Shown here one piece after another: positions 8,389-18,189 of a stretch of DNA of 64,000 nucleotides. The stretch comes from Aminipila terrae (GTDB lineage Bacteria > Bacillota > Clostridia > Peptostreptococcales > Anaerovoracaceae). Made by a program: the position numbers and the translations under genes. The notes beneath the pieces were generated by a model. That model did not search any database. It had not been told where the DNA came from and worked only from the letters and a program-made list of their open reading frames with translations. Within the stretch, counting starts at the first letter, position 1, and every line of letters starts with the position of its first letter. The DNA lies in assembly GCF_010120715.1 (NCBI RefSeq), contig NZ_CP047591.1, positions 1,178,001-1,242,000 of the forward strand, given 5' to 3'.

Positions 8389-10947
8389 ATGATTAAAAAA
8401 ACTGCTGCATATATGCTAGCTACAAATCCTGATATAGTCTTATATCCTCCTATAGTATCAGATGAAAATACTGATTATTACGTACTAACTGATTTAGATT
8501 CATTTAAATCAGATTTTTGGCAAATAAAGACTGTTGAAAATCTTATAGAATTAGAAGATTCCATCAAATCTAATCCTGGGAAGTATCTTGGATTATATGA
8601 TGAATATATATATATAAAAAAAGATGAAATAATTACTGGCAAGCTATCTGAAAATAAAGATTCTATTGCGTCAATTCCTTCAATAGAAAATTTACTTCCC
8701 CCGAACTTCCCCTTAATTACACCTGAAACTAAAGATTTCTCTTCAAATCCTTTTTATAATGATGGAAAATATAACGGTTACCCTTTGTTACTTTCCATTT
8801 GCCTTCTTGTCAGCAATCGTCGTGATACTTTGTGCAAGTGTTTAGAAAGCCTAAGACCTTTTCTGGAAGAATTAGATTGTGAGATAATAGCGGTAGATAG
8901 TAGCAATGATGGAAGTACTAATATTGCAATACAGTATGGTGCTAAAATTATTCCTTTTACCTGGATCGATGATTTTGCAGCAGCACGTAACGCTGCCTTA
9001 CATGAAGCAAAGGGTGCTTGGATTTTATCCATTGATGATGATGAATGGTTTGATAATCCATCTGAAATCATTGACTTCTTTAAGTCAGATCAATGGAAAC
9101 AATGTGATACAGCCTTTTATAAAGTAAGAAATTATACTAAAGACAATGGAACCACGTTTGGTGATTGCTATGTTCAAAGAATGGCAAAGAATCATCCTCA
9201 GCTTCACTATTTATACCCAGTCCATGAAGCCTTTGATTTTTCATTCCTAAAAGACAAACCGTATTCTAAAACTTTCAATAGTTTTGTACATCACTATGGT
9301 TATGCATATTCCACCACTGAAGATAAGGAAAGAAAGATTTACAGGAATATCTCTGGAATCTATGCTGCACTACAATCATATCCTTTTGATTTAAGACAAC
9401 ATCAGCAATTATGCAATGAATTAACTATAATACGCAATTATTCTGCTGCTACAGTTTATGCATTTAAATCGTTATCCTTGTGTAAACTACAAGAAAAATA
9501 TAATCCTATAGAAGCATTACATTGGAAAAGAATTGCAATAATCTTTCTTTATACGATTGCACAACTCTCAAACGATAATAAGTTAATTATTAAAGTACAA
9601 GATTTAACTGATTTGAATGAATATAATTCTTTCCAACTAGCTACCATCCATTACTATTTAGCAGTAAACAGCTTTAATAATTCATCTTATAAAGAGGTTT
9701 GCTATTATGCACAGAAATATTATACTTTTAGAAAGCAATATCTGAATTCAGCTGATAAAAGTAGTCAATCCTTATCTATTTTTACTGATTTGGTAGAACC
9801 TGCAGATAAGCAAGTATTACTTATTATTTATCATGCTTACGCTTCTTTGCAAGTTAGAGATGAAAAAACTGTTGAAAAGCTGTTAGCACAAATTAATTAT
9901 GATATCATTGAGCCAAATGTTTTCCCAATTCTGTTTAATATATACAGTGGGCTCTCTGAAGAAGTTTTTATGAGTCATTTTCCAAAATTAAATCAGAAAA
10001 TGTTAAAGTACTTATATCACTATGCTAAAGACTTATATCTTAATGCGAGACAAGGCGATGGGATAAACTCACTTTCAAAACTAGATAGAAAACTAGTATC
10101 TGCTGGATGTTTTGTTGACAATCTATATGTTAGGCTAATCCATTTGTATGCAAATCCTTCCAGACCGGACAGCTATCAATGGTTTTTAAAAGAAAAATGC
10201 CAAAGGCACCTACATATTCAGGATATTGCCATTTGTGGAGTAAAAAATGGAGATATATTGCTGGATATCTTAGATTATTTTAACTTTGAAGATATACAAC
10301 TCTCTCTACGTAGTTTAGATTTATTAGATGCAATAGAACTAAGCAATATAATAGAAGTCTCTACAAAATATATTACAAATAACGGCTTATCTAATTTAAC
10401 TAAAAAGGAACTTGTATTATTATCCGGTATATTAGAGAAATTGTTATTTAATAATCAGGTAAATGCTATAAATAAAGATTCACAAGATTTTAGGAAATAT
10501 TTTTATATATACATAAACCTTATACATCTTTGGTCTTTATGTAACTATAACGAGAATATGTTTTTAGAAGACAATTTTAGCATGCTTCCTTCTACAATAA
10601 GAGGATCTTATTATATAATGAAAGCCCTTAACGCAAAAGATTCTGGTGAAAGACAAACTTTCATTGATAATTTAAAACAAGCAGTTATAGAATGCCCTAT
10701 ATTTGATAATGGAGTGAAGCTTCTAATATCCGAGCTTAAAACATTACCTACTAAAGAAGTTTCTAAACAAAAAACAGAATTTGAAATTTTAGGAGAACAA
10801 TTAAAAGAAACTGCAAAACAGTTGATTGATGAAGGCAACCTTCACGAAGCCCAAAACATTCTGTTACAGCTTTCTAAACTGCTTCCTAATGACAAAGAAA
10901 TACAAGATCTATTATTGAACTTTGAGGCTTCATATTTGCAAAATTAA
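8389..10947 (+). CDS. Glycosyltransferase family 2 with long helical/TPR region, candidate flagellin glycosyltransferase
   Basis: 852 residues, cytoplasmic. About 130 N-terminal residues of unknown fold precede a GT2 domain (roughly residues 134-340): LSICLLVSNRRDTLCKCLESL, the IIAVDSSNDGST nucleotide loop and the metal-binding ILSIDDDEW. The remainder is helical, ending in a clear TPR-like segment (EGNLHEAQNILLQLSKLLPNDKE). GT2-TPR proteins directly downstream of flagellin commonly glycosylate it; that role is inferred from position. GGAGG lies before the ATG. No separate promoter is obvious, so expression may be by read-through of the flagellin terminator. It is more AT-rich than the flagellar genes around it. 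Confidence 0.8.
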   Translation: MIKKTAAYMLATNPDIVLYPPIVSDENTDYYVLTDLDSFKSDFWQIKTVENLIELEDSIKSNPGKYLGLYDEYIYIKKDEIITGKLSENKDSIASIPSIENLLPPNFPLITPETKDFSSNPFYNDGKYNGYPLLLSICLLVSNRRDTLCKCLESLRPFLEELDCEIIAVDSSNDGSTNIAIQYGAKIIPFTWIDDFAAARNAALHEAKGAWILSIDDDEWFDNPSEIIDFFKSDQWKQCDTAFYKVRNYTKDNGTTFGDCYVQRMAKNHPQLHYLYPVHEAFDFSFLKDKPYSKTFNSFVHHYGYAYSTTEDKERKIYRNISGIYAALQSYPFDLRQHQQLCNELTIIRNYSAATVYAFKSLSLCKLQEKYNPIEALHWKRIAIIFLYTIAQLSNDNKLIIKVQDLTDLNEYNSFQLATIHYYLAVNSFNNSSYKEVCYYAQKYYTFRKQYLNSADKSSQSLSIFTDLVEPADKQVLLIIYHAYASLQVRDEKTVEKLLAQINYDIIEPNVFPILFNIYSGLSEEVFMSHFPKLNQKMLKYLYHYAKDLYLNARQGDGINSLSKLDRKLVSAGCFVDNLYVRLIHLYANPSRPDSYQWFLKEKCQRHLHIQDIAICGVKNGDILLDILDYFNFEDIQLSLRSLDLLDAIELSNIIEVSTKYITNNGLSNLTKKELVLLSGILEKLLFNNQVNAINKDSQDFRKYFYIYINLIHLWSLCNYNENMFLEDNFSMLPSTIRGSYYIMKALNAKDSGERQTFIDNLKQAVIECPIFDNGVKLLISELKTLPTKEVSKQKTEFEILGEQLKETAKQLIDEGNLHEAQNILLQLSKLLPNDKEIQDLLLNFEASYLQN

Positions 10948-10962
10948 ATGCCCTTACGAGCA

Positions 10963-10993
10963 AAAAGGGAGGCTTACCACAAATCTCCCTTTT
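10963..10993. terminator. Bidirectional terminator between convergent genes
   Basis: AAAAGGGAG (10963-10971) pairs with CTCCCTTTT (10985-10993), flanked by A and T runs so that it can serve both the + strand glycosyltransferase and the - strand island operon. Confidence 0.85.
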
Positions 10994-11008
10994 GTTATTG
11001 TTTTTTGA

Positions 11009-12268
11009 CTATATAAATGCATCTAGAGTTCTTTCTAAAGCTTCCATGAAGAAGTCAATCTCATCTCGAGTAATGCAATATCCGGGTAAAAGTCGTACAG
11101 TCCTACCATAATTGGTACACTGTATAATAATATTATTTCTCAATGCTTCCTTGCAGAACCTTTCACTTTGCTCTTCAGCTTGGAATCTATCCATACCATC
11201 TATATTTAGATAAAAGCCACACATTAATCCTATCCCATGTGGAGAACGCATAAATGTCATATATTTTCTGGATAACTCCTCAAGTCTTTTAAGCAAATAT
11301 TGCCCATCCTCTTGAATTTTTCTCAGTATATTATTTGCCTTGATTTCATCTATTGCATATGAAATCAGTGCTGCTGCAAATGGTTCATTTTGATGAGAAC
11401 TAAAGTGATGCATGGTGAATTTGTCTTTAGGTATAGTATTGCCATTGAAAATAACCATAGATACAGGTAACCCTAGTCCAATTGATTTAGCACATACGAG
11501 CATGTCAGGTATACAATCAATCTGTTGATAATAAAACCAACTTCCGGTTCTTGCAAATCCTGTTTGGCATTCATCAAATATAAGGTAAATCTCATTTTCA
11601 TCACAAATTCTGCGTATTTCTCTCCAATATTCTTTTGGAGGCAAATACATTCCACCAGATGAAACTATAGGCTCAAATAAGGCTGCCGCAATAATATCTT
11701 TATTTTCCTTTACAATTCCTTCAAATTCCTTTACATAAGGCATTATATCTGTTTTACTATTATTTTCGGATATAGGTGGTGCAGCAACTGCGAAAGAATT
11801 TTTAACCTGAGGTTTTACCCACTTTCTGGATATTGAGTATCCCTCTGTACCATGTGTTAACCCATGATAACCACAATCAAAACTTATGATACCAGGTTTG
11901 TTTCCACTCATATTTTTGGCATATCTGAGTGCGCACTCATTTGCCTCACTGCCGGTAGATAGTATAATACTTCTCCCATTCATTTCAGGACAAATATCGT
12001 GAATTTTTTTTGCAGTTATAAGCATTTCATCATTAATTGTATTAGTATTCAAATGCATTAAATTTTTCGCAGTTCTATAAATCATTTCTGCGGCTTTTTC
12101 ATCAGAATGGCCGAATATTGCACAAAACTGTCCACAATTAAAATCTAAATATTTGTTTCCGTCAATATCATATACATAACATCCTTTTCCGCTATTGATA
12201 ATCGGTCCAGTGTAGTCTAACACTGGAGCTAAATAATCGTAGCATTGCAGTAATTCTTTTTTATTCAT
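11009..12268 (-). CDS. Class III PLP aminotransferase (glutamate-1-semialdehyde aminomutase-like)
   Basis: 419 residues from the preferred ATG at 12268, which has GGAGG (12273-12277) in front; that start overlaps the end of the upstream FkbM gene by eight bases. Class III features in order: STGSEANECALRYA (phosphate cup), CGYHGLTHG, FDECQTGFARTG (cofactor aspartate) and CAKSIGLGLP carrying the Schiff-base lysine. It resembles HemL but lies at the end of a sugar operon without heme genes. Transamination of a keto-sugar or an amino-acid-derived substituent is therefore the likelier job. It is the last gene of the - strand island run. Confidence 0.8.
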   Translation of the reverse strand: MNKKELLQCYDYLAPVLDYTGPIINSGKGCYVYDIDGNKYLDFNCGQFCAIFGHSDEKAAEMIYRTAKNLMHLNTNTINDEMLITAKKIHDICPEMNGRSIILSTGSEANECALRYAKNMSGNKPGIISFDCGYHGLTHGTEGYSISRKWVKPQVKNSFAVAAPPISENNSKTDIMPYVKEFEGIVKENKDIIAAALFEPIVSSGGMYLPPKEYWREIRRICDENEIYLIFDECQTGFARTGSWFYYQQIDCIPDMLVCAKSIGLGLPVSMVIFNGNTIPKDKFTMHHFSSHQNEPFAAALISYAIDEIKANNILRKIQEDGQYLLKRLEELSRKYMTFMRSPHGIGLMCGFYLNIDGMDRFQAEEQSERFCKEALRNNIIIQCTNYGRTVRLLPGYCITRDEIDFFMEALERTLDAFI

Positions 12269-13360
12269 ACTTTCCTCCGTCAATAGCATATACAACAGAT
12301 TCTATTGATGCTGGCGAATGATGCCTAAAATATAATTTATAGTTTGGATTTAACTCTAATATTTTCTTAGGAATGTCAATGTAATCTTGTAAGGAATGGT
12401 ATACACAAATTGCTAATTTAGGTCTATCTTTCTCAATAATTTTTCTGCTTCCCCAAAGGGCTTTCATTTCTGACCCTTCCACATCCAGTGCTATCAAATC
12501 CACCTTACCAAAAACCTCGTCATCTAACTTAACTGTTTTTATGGATGTTAAATCCTGATTCGCCATCACACCGTTTATATTTTTATCATTAATTACTTTT
12601 GCACTTAACTCAACCGATGAATCAAAACTTAAAACTGTTCTTTCATCATACAAAGCGTAGTTATGTATAAAAACATTCTCCTTATCTTTGTATCTCTTTT
12701 GAAGTCTTTCAGCAAAAGGGGCATTGGGTTCAAAGCCATGTATTATCGCATTCGAATTGCTCTTTAAAGCCCTATCTATATGTTTTCCATCATAAGCACC
12801 TGCATATACAACAACTTCACCGTCTTTAAGATGCCCTATCAAATCATTATCCCAGTAAGCATTTTGAGTATATACTGGCAAAAAATTAAAGGATGACTCT
12901 AAAAGCAATTTAAAATATCTAACATAATGATCTTTGGATTTAGTGTCCTCAAATAATTCACTTATATCTCTAAGTTTTTCCTTATTATTCTTAATAAAAA
13001 AATAAGTTTGTAGCTGTACCAACGTAATAATGCAATAATAGTGCTTTTGATATTTAAGCATTAAATCACTCATAATAGAGTAGGGCAAAGCAGAACTAAT
13101 GACAATCACGCAATCTTCTACCGTTTCCGCTGCCATCTTTTCTGGGGGTTCCACAACAACTCCAGCTACTTTTTCTCCCCATAAGCTTTTATTGTTGTCA
13201 CACACATATGCAGGAAATGGGAGTCTTTTTTTTGTGTAGCAATATTCCTTAATAAACTCTGCAAAGAACCCCCCGCGCCAAAGCAAATCCATTTTTTGTT
13301 TCTCTTAGATATGTCTAAAACAATTTCTTCAATTAAATTTAAGGTGTTACGATTATACAT
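12261..13360 (-). pseudogene. FkbM-family methyltransferase, frameshifted at a C6/G6 tract
   Basis: Two overlapping reading frames make one gene. The first starts at ATG 13360 (GGAAAGGA upstream) and reads MYNRNTLNLIEEIV... KKWICFGAGG. The second continues FFAEFIKEYC... to the stop at 12261. The break is at six C on the + strand (13269-13274); seven would restore WICFGAGGFFAEF. An N-terminal Rossmann-like domain is followed by the FkbM SAM-dependent O-methyltransferase domain (VVYAGAYDGKHIDRALK; GFEPN; LIALDVEGSEMKALWGS). The role would be O-methylation of a glycan. The break may be a sequencing error, phase variation or true decay (see findings). Confidence 0.75.
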
Positions 13361-13379
13361 ATACAAATCCTTTCCATTT

Positions 13380-14498
13380 CTATTTAACTGTGGCATACAA
13401 AACAGTTTCCATTGAAAAATCCTCATGCGTTCTTAGATAAAACTTATATTCAGGAACTAATTTTTGTAAGATTAGTGGAATTTCCCAAATATCTGATATA
13501 AAGTGATATATACAAATCGCCAAATCAGGTTTATACCTTGTAATAAGATGCTTTGCCCCTTCTATCGCAGTTATTTCTGCTCCCTCTATATCCATTTTAA
13601 TCATAGACACATCACATTTAAGTACATCATCCAAACGTACCACTTGCACTTTTGACTCTCCATTTTCTGCAATATTTCCACCCATTGTAGTTGGCGTAGA
13701 AAAAGACATAAAAGCATTTTCATTTCCAACTGCACATGGAACCAAAAATATTTCATTAATTCTTTCTCTGTAATCATCCGCTACTTTTGCTAACAATTCA
13801 AAATTAGATTTTTCTGGTTCAAAAGCAATATATTTGTCACAATCATAAAATTCCATAAGCTTTTTTAATGAGTCTCCATCATATGCCCCAATATCCACAA
13901 ACTTATAGTATCCTTTAGAAAAAGGTACATTAACATTAAAATATTGCACAGTCCCTTCGCTTTTTATGGTATTTTCATAATCTGCATAATAATGTGCCGA
14001 TATATTTTTATAATATATCTCATTACTATGCTGATCCTCAAAACAAACTGCTGCTTTCAAAAGCTTCTCTTTATTTTCTATATCACGCATTGATGAATGT
14101 TTGCATGTAGAAATATGCGGCATTATCAAACTATATGCGCTAATAATATTGGTATATCCTAAGCTTTTTAAATACCGCACAATTTGATCCTTGCCTATTA
14201 TATGCGTATTTATCGCAAGCGCTACAACTAATCCTCTCTTTTGAATATTAGAAAAGACATGATTTTCAACCTTGTATACAGGCTTATCAAATACAAATTT
14301 TCCATATGTAGCATTTCTATCTAAAAAGCAAATGACATTAAGTCCTAAGTTCTTCATCTCAATATATACTTTTCTTCCTATAGATCCTGCACCATATATA
14401 GCAATTTGATATTTACGGAAATTATCAATACATTTATACTGTTCCGTTTCTTCGCTTAATATATCTTCCATGCATTCCAATAATTGTATTTTATTCAT
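13380..14498 (-). CDS. FkbM-family methyltransferase
   Basis: 372 residues, intact paralog of the broken gene just downstream. The N-terminal Rossmann-like domain (IAIYGAGSIGRKVYIEMKNLG, residues about 30-140, followed by FLDRNATYGK) is of the kind often fused to sugar-modifying methyltransferases. The C-terminal FkbM domain has FVDIGAYDGDSLKKL, the acidic SAM-ribose site AFEPEKSN, and IKMDIEGAEITAIEGA. The ribosome site is weak (AAAGAG). The likely role is O-methylation of a sugar or glycan made by the island; the substrate is not shown by sequence. Confidence 0.82.
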   Translation of the reverse strand: MNKIQLLECMEDILSEETEQYKCIDNFRKYQIAIYGAGSIGRKVYIEMKNLGLNVICFLDRNATYGKFVFDKPVYKVENHVFSNIQKRGLVVALAINTHIIGKDQIVRYLKSLGYTNIISAYSLIMPHISTCKHSSMRDIENKEKLLKAAVCFEDQHSNEIYYKNISAHYYADYENTIKSEGTVQYFNVNVPFSKGYYKFVDIGAYDGDSLKKLMEFYDCDKYIAFEPEKSNFELLAKVADDYRERINEIFLVPCAVGNENAFMSFSTPTTMGGNIAENGESKVQVVRLDDVLKCDVSMIKMDIEGAEITAIEGAKHLITRYKPDLAICIYHFISDIWEIPLILQKLVPEYKFYLRTHEDFSMETVLYATVK

Positions 14499-14615
14499 AT
14501 TTTAGTTATTCTCTTTCTTTAACTCTTCTAAGGAGTTTTACTTTAACCTCTTTTGTTTTCAAATAATAAATTGGATATTGTCCTCTAATGTCTTTTCTGT
14601 CAATGCTTCCTCTAT

Positions 14616-15581
14616 TTATGTATACCACTTCAAGAGTTCTTCTCGTTTATCATCTATGCAATCTCTTGATTGTAGGCAAAAACTTGGTGCAGTACACCTT
14701 CTACAGATTTTATGTGTAAATCTTTCCCCTTTAAGCTGCATTCTTCTAAAAGCATTCATTCTATCGCTTTTCCACAAATCTACTATATTATTATAATTAA
14801 CATTACCTAATAAACTTTCCTCTCCTAATCTTACTGTACAAATCTCTATATCACCATTTACCTCTAGATTTAAGGAATAAAATGGTAATGGGCAACAAAT
14901 TACATCGTATTGTATTTTTTCTCCCATCATATTTATGATATTTTCAAAATCTTCTTGTTTAGGGTCACGTGCTGGTATCTCATGTTCGATTGAAATCTCA
15001 TCACATACATTTCCAAATATATTAAAAAAATCCTCTTTTCTGTTCTTTATCATTGTATCTAAAATTTTTATAAATACCTTGCATTGTTTTTTATGTTCAT
15101 AAAAATGTTTTATATTTGCTAAAAACTTTTCCATATTTAAATTATATCCACAAACATCCCTATATTCTGCATCTGTTAATCCCTGTATTGAAATTCTAAG
15201 TACATCAAGCCCTGCATCAATAAGGTCCAAATTAAATTCTGGATTCAACATGGATCCATTTGTTATAATTTTTGTTGATAATACAACGTTAGACTTTTTC
15301 GCATATCTCACCATACGAGGCAATTCTGGATTTAAAGTAGGCTCTCCTATTTTTGCAAACATTAATGATTTTAATGGTCTATTAAATCCTTTCACATCAT
15401 CTATAAGTTTCTTAAAAGTATCAAATGATAGCATATTGCTAGTTTTATATTTTTCAGGATCTACCTGCCTATAACAATACTTACACTTAAAATTACAAGC
15501 ACTACTTGGTTCTACTTGTATAGACAAAGGGGTATCTAGTGGCACTATATCTGCTAAAGTTAATCTTTCATTCTCCCCCAA
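14616..15581 (-). CDS. Radical SAM/SPASM protein, paralog 1 of 5
   Basis: 321 residues as read from a TTG at 15581. The [4Fe-4S]-SAM motif CNFKCKYC is at residues 29-36, followed by a GEPTLNP motif, ITNGSML and LRISIQGL. A C-terminal SPASM-type cysteine set (CCPLPF, EICTVR, CRRCTAP, CLQSRDC) should bind auxiliary clusters. An ATG at 15601 with an AGAGGGA ribosome site reads MNAKLTTWG. It would join this frame if the C5 tract at 15575-15579 had six C, giving a start like its paralogs', so the annotated start is probably an artefact of a lost base. Substrate unknown. Confidence 0.8.
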   Translation of the reverse strand: MGENERLTLADIVPLDTPLSIQVEPSSACNFKCKYCYRQVDPEKYKTSNMLSFDTFKKLIDDVKGFNRPLKSLMFAKIGEPTLNPELPRMVRYAKKSNVVLSTKIITNGSMLNPEFNLDLIDAGLDVLRISIQGLTDAEYRDVCGYNLNMEKFLANIKHFYEHKKQCKVFIKILDTMIKNRKEDFFNIFGNVCDEISIEHEIPARDPKQEDFENIINMMGEKIQYDVICCPLPFYSLNLEVNGDIEICTVRLGEESLLGNVNYNNIVDLWKSDRMNAFRRMQLKGERFTHKICRRCTAPSFCLQSRDCIDDKREELLKWYT

Positions 15582-15638
15582 GTTGTTAATTTTGCATTCA
15601 TTTCATTCCCTCTTTTCACTAGTTTTTCTATTTTTCAG

Positions 15639-17159
15639 CTATTTACATAAGCAAATTAGGTAATTTTCTATTTCTAATTTTTTAGTGGTTTCAACAAGGT
15701 CTTTCGATAAATTTGCAGTTTTCAGTATCCCTTTTAATGCTTCCTCAATATCCCCTTCTACATTCATCATTTCAGGTGACAATCTGTATGAAGTTATACC
15801 TATAATCTTTGCGCATTCAATTAATTCTTCAGGTTCAATATTTAAAAACATATTATCATCAATGAACTTGTTGCCCCCTAATATTTGCACAAACTTACTA
15901 ATGTTATTAACATTTTTTAATTTTATAAGAATCTGTCCACCTGGTTTCGCAAATTCAATTAAACGTTGCATTAACTTTACTGGTTGCGCATATAGATTTA
16001 TCGGCTCACCTAAAACTATATAATCAAAGCTATTTGGAATAAAGTGTTCAAATATATAATCAATCCTATCACAAAACACATTTTGCCCGCAAATGGTTTG
16101 TAAATCAGTAAAATATTTAGCTTGTGTACAAAATCCAAAACTATAGCTTTCCATAATGCCCTGCATACATAGTTTATTTCTAATTTCCAAGATAGGCGTT
16201 CCCATCCTAACATCAACACCAAGTATTCTGGGTATTATTTTATTTCTAACATCTACAGATAACATAGCTATTAAATTTCTCTCATAATTGTTTACATCGT
16301 CCCATGCATCTAGCCCATGATACTTATCCCTATAATTGTTTCTACCTATATTCAAAGATTTTTGAAATTCTTCTGGATCCTTATCCTCCATATTTCTAAA
16401 ATCATGATCATGATGAACAAAGGAATCTTCACATAAAATTAATTTATAGCCCGCACGTCTTACTCTAATACAAAAATCATCTTCACTAAAATCATGGAAA
16501 AAACCGTAATCAAAAGTGCCAACTAAATCTAATATTTCTCTTTTAAATACATTAATTATGTCAATTACCCGCATTCGTTCTTTCCATCTAAAAGGGTTTG
16601 AGACATTGTTCTTTTCTGCAAAATCTTGAATTTCATTTACATTTTTAAACTTTATATCAAACTCTTGTAAGTTACTTACATTTGTAGACATTGGAACCGC
16701 AAATCCAATTTTGTCATCAGATTCATAGCATTTAATTATATTGCTAAGCCAGTTCGCAGTAACAACTATATCATTTGCTAATGTAACCAAATATTTCCCT
16801 CTATAAATTTTTAACAATTGAGAAAAAGGCATATCTGCTCCAATATTTTTAGTTATCTTAATTATTTTTTTGTTTTCATATGGAACACTTTGCAAGTATT
16901 CAAAAGTGCCATCTGAGCTACCATTATCAATCAAAATCAGTTCATAGTCGATGTCTTGTGTATATTTTAATACTGATTCAATGCATCGTTTACTTTTTAG
17001 CAAACGATTATAACATAATATTACAATGCTTGCAGTCAGATTTTCCTGGCCTCTTCTGCAATGAACAATATTTTTTCTAGCTACATACAAATCATTCTCT
17101 GCTTTTGGCGCTATAAAGTGTTCAGTATTAATAATTATAGGCTCCACTAAATAACTCAT
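15639..17159 (-). CDS. Glycosyltransferase family 2 fused to a methyltransferase-like domain
   Basis: 506 residues. The GT2 domain, about residues 40-270, has SIVILCYNRLLKSKRCIESVL, the nucleotide loop LILIDNGSSDGT, TLANDIVV in the DxD position and FHDFSEDDFCIRVRRAGY. The C-terminal part, about 310-460, reads like a class I SAM methyltransferase (DYIVLGEPINLYAQP ... AKPGGQILIKLKN), although the N-terminal GxGxG loop is weak, so it could be a degenerate or binding domain. The ATG overlaps the stop of the upstream radical SAM gene by one base, implying translational coupling. It is likely to transfer and possibly methylate a sugar. Confidence 0.75.
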   Translation of the reverse strand: MSYLVEPIIINTEHFIAPKAENDLYVARKNIVHCRRGQENLTASIVILCYNRLLKSKRCIESVLKYTQDIDYELILIDNGSSDGTFEYLQSVPYENKKIIKITKNIGADMPFSQLLKIYRGKYLVTLANDIVVTANWLSNIIKCYESDDKIGFAVPMSTNVSNLQEFDIKFKNVNEIQDFAEKNNVSNPFRWKERMRVIDIINVFKREILDLVGTFDYGFFHDFSEDDFCIRVRRAGYKLILCEDSFVHHDHDFRNMEDKDPEEFQKSLNIGRNNYRDKYHGLDAWDDVNNYERNLIAMLSVDVRNKIIPRILGVDVRMGTPILEIRNKLCMQGIMESYSFGFCTQAKYFTDLQTICGQNVFCDRIDYIFEHFIPNSFDYIVLGEPINLYAQPVKLMQRLIEFAKPGGQILIKLKNVNNISKFVQILGGNKFIDDNMFLNIEPEELIECAKIIGITSYRLSPEMMNVEGDIEEALKGILKTANLSKDLVETTKKLEIENYLICLCK

Positions 17160-18169
17160 TACACGTCTCTCCTCTCAAGTAATGAAATAATCCTATCTGA
17201 ATCAGAATCTAACACATCTTCACAAGTCATTGTAGTCAAATATACTGAGCAAATACTGCATTCATCCTGCACAATACTATGCCCTTTTAAAAGCCTTATT
17301 CTCAGTTGATTAAATTTTTCGCCACTCCATATTTTATAAATATCATCTGTGCAGACGTTGCCCATTACTATTTGTACATCTTCAACACAACAAGGTGTGA
17401 TATTTCCCTCGGTATCAATATTTATGGTGTAGAAAGGTTGTGCACATATTTCAGATTGTACCCTGTGATTTCCCTTTATAGCTTTACTAAAACTACTGGC
17501 TGGCGTCAATGCTGTATAATCAATATCATCCACAATAGGTTGAAGACTTTCAATTGCTATACAATCAGATATGTTGGAAAATAAATTTAAAAATACTTGT
17601 TCTCTTTCTTCATTCACCATATAATCTAAAATTTTTATTTTCACATAAACCTGCTTAGAATTCTCGTAAAAATATTTAATTTCTTGATAATATTTATTAA
17701 AATCAACTTTTGTAGATGTATATTGAACAAAATCTTCGTTTGACAAGCCGTTTACTGAAATTCTCAAATTTGTCAATCCTGCTGCAACAATTGCATCTGA
17801 CATTTCGTGTGTTAATAATGAGCCATTTGTTACAATTTCAATATTTTCTGCTACCTGGGATTTAGAGGCATATTTAATCATCTCAATAATATCTTTGTGA
17901 AGTAATGGTTCTCCAAATCCTGCCAAAATAATTTTTCGTATAGGCTTTCTAAACCTTTTTAGTTGATCAATAGCCTTTTTATAAATATTAAAATCCATTA
18001 ATATTGCTTTATTAGTATTATTGTTGTTATTATTCAACGATCTTGAGCAATACTGGCACCTAAAATTACATACATTAATTAGATTAAATTGAACGGTATA
18101 AGGCTCTTCTAACGGAACAACATCCTTTAGAAATTTTCTACAACATAAGCTTCTATTTTCTAACATCAT
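17159..18169 (-). CDS. Radical SAM/SPASM protein, paralog 2 of 5
   Basis: About 336 residues. CNFRCQYC (CX3CX2C) near residue 35 binds the SAM cluster; LAGFGEPLLHKD, IVTNGSLLT and LRISVNGL follow. The SPASM region has ICAQPFYTI, NITPCC, MGNV and DECSICSVYL. A run of six asparagines directly after the cluster motif is encoded by an (AAY)6 repeat at 18017-18034. Start chosen at ATG 18169; a GTG at 18178 is also in frame and neither has a strong ribosome site. The C-terminal stop overlaps the next gene's ATG by one base. Confidence 0.8.
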   Translation of the reverse strand: MMLENRSLCCRKFLKDVVPLEEPYTVQFNLINVCNFRCQYCSRSLNNNNNNTNKAILMDFNIYKKAIDQLKRFRKPIRKIILAGFGEPLLHKDIIEMIKYASKSQVAENIEIVTNGSLLTHEMSDAIVAAGLTNLRISVNGLSNEDFVQYTSTKVDFNKYYQEIKYFYENSKQVYVKIKILDYMVNEEREQVFLNLFSNISDCIAIESLQPIVDDIDYTALTPASSFSKAIKGNHRVQSEICAQPFYTINIDTEGNITPCCVEDVQIVMGNVCTDDIYKIWSGEKFNQLRIRLLKGHSIVQDECSICSVYLTTMTCEDVLDSDSDRIISLLERRDV

Positions 18170-18189
18170 ATTTCTCACAATCTTTTTTC

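Noticed and set aside
11009..12268. HemL (heme synthesis)
   Set aside because: The fold matches but there are no heme genes, and it overlaps a sugar methyltransferase gene in an island operon.
13166..13426. Separate 86-residue gene
   Set aside because: It is the N-terminal part of the frameshifted FkbM gene: its FGAGG continues naturally in the other frame.
14499..14615. Small gene between radical SAM paralog 1 and FkbM
   Set aside because: A Lys/Glu-rich stretch continues past the stop in the same frame but is broken within 20 codons and has no start or ribosome site.
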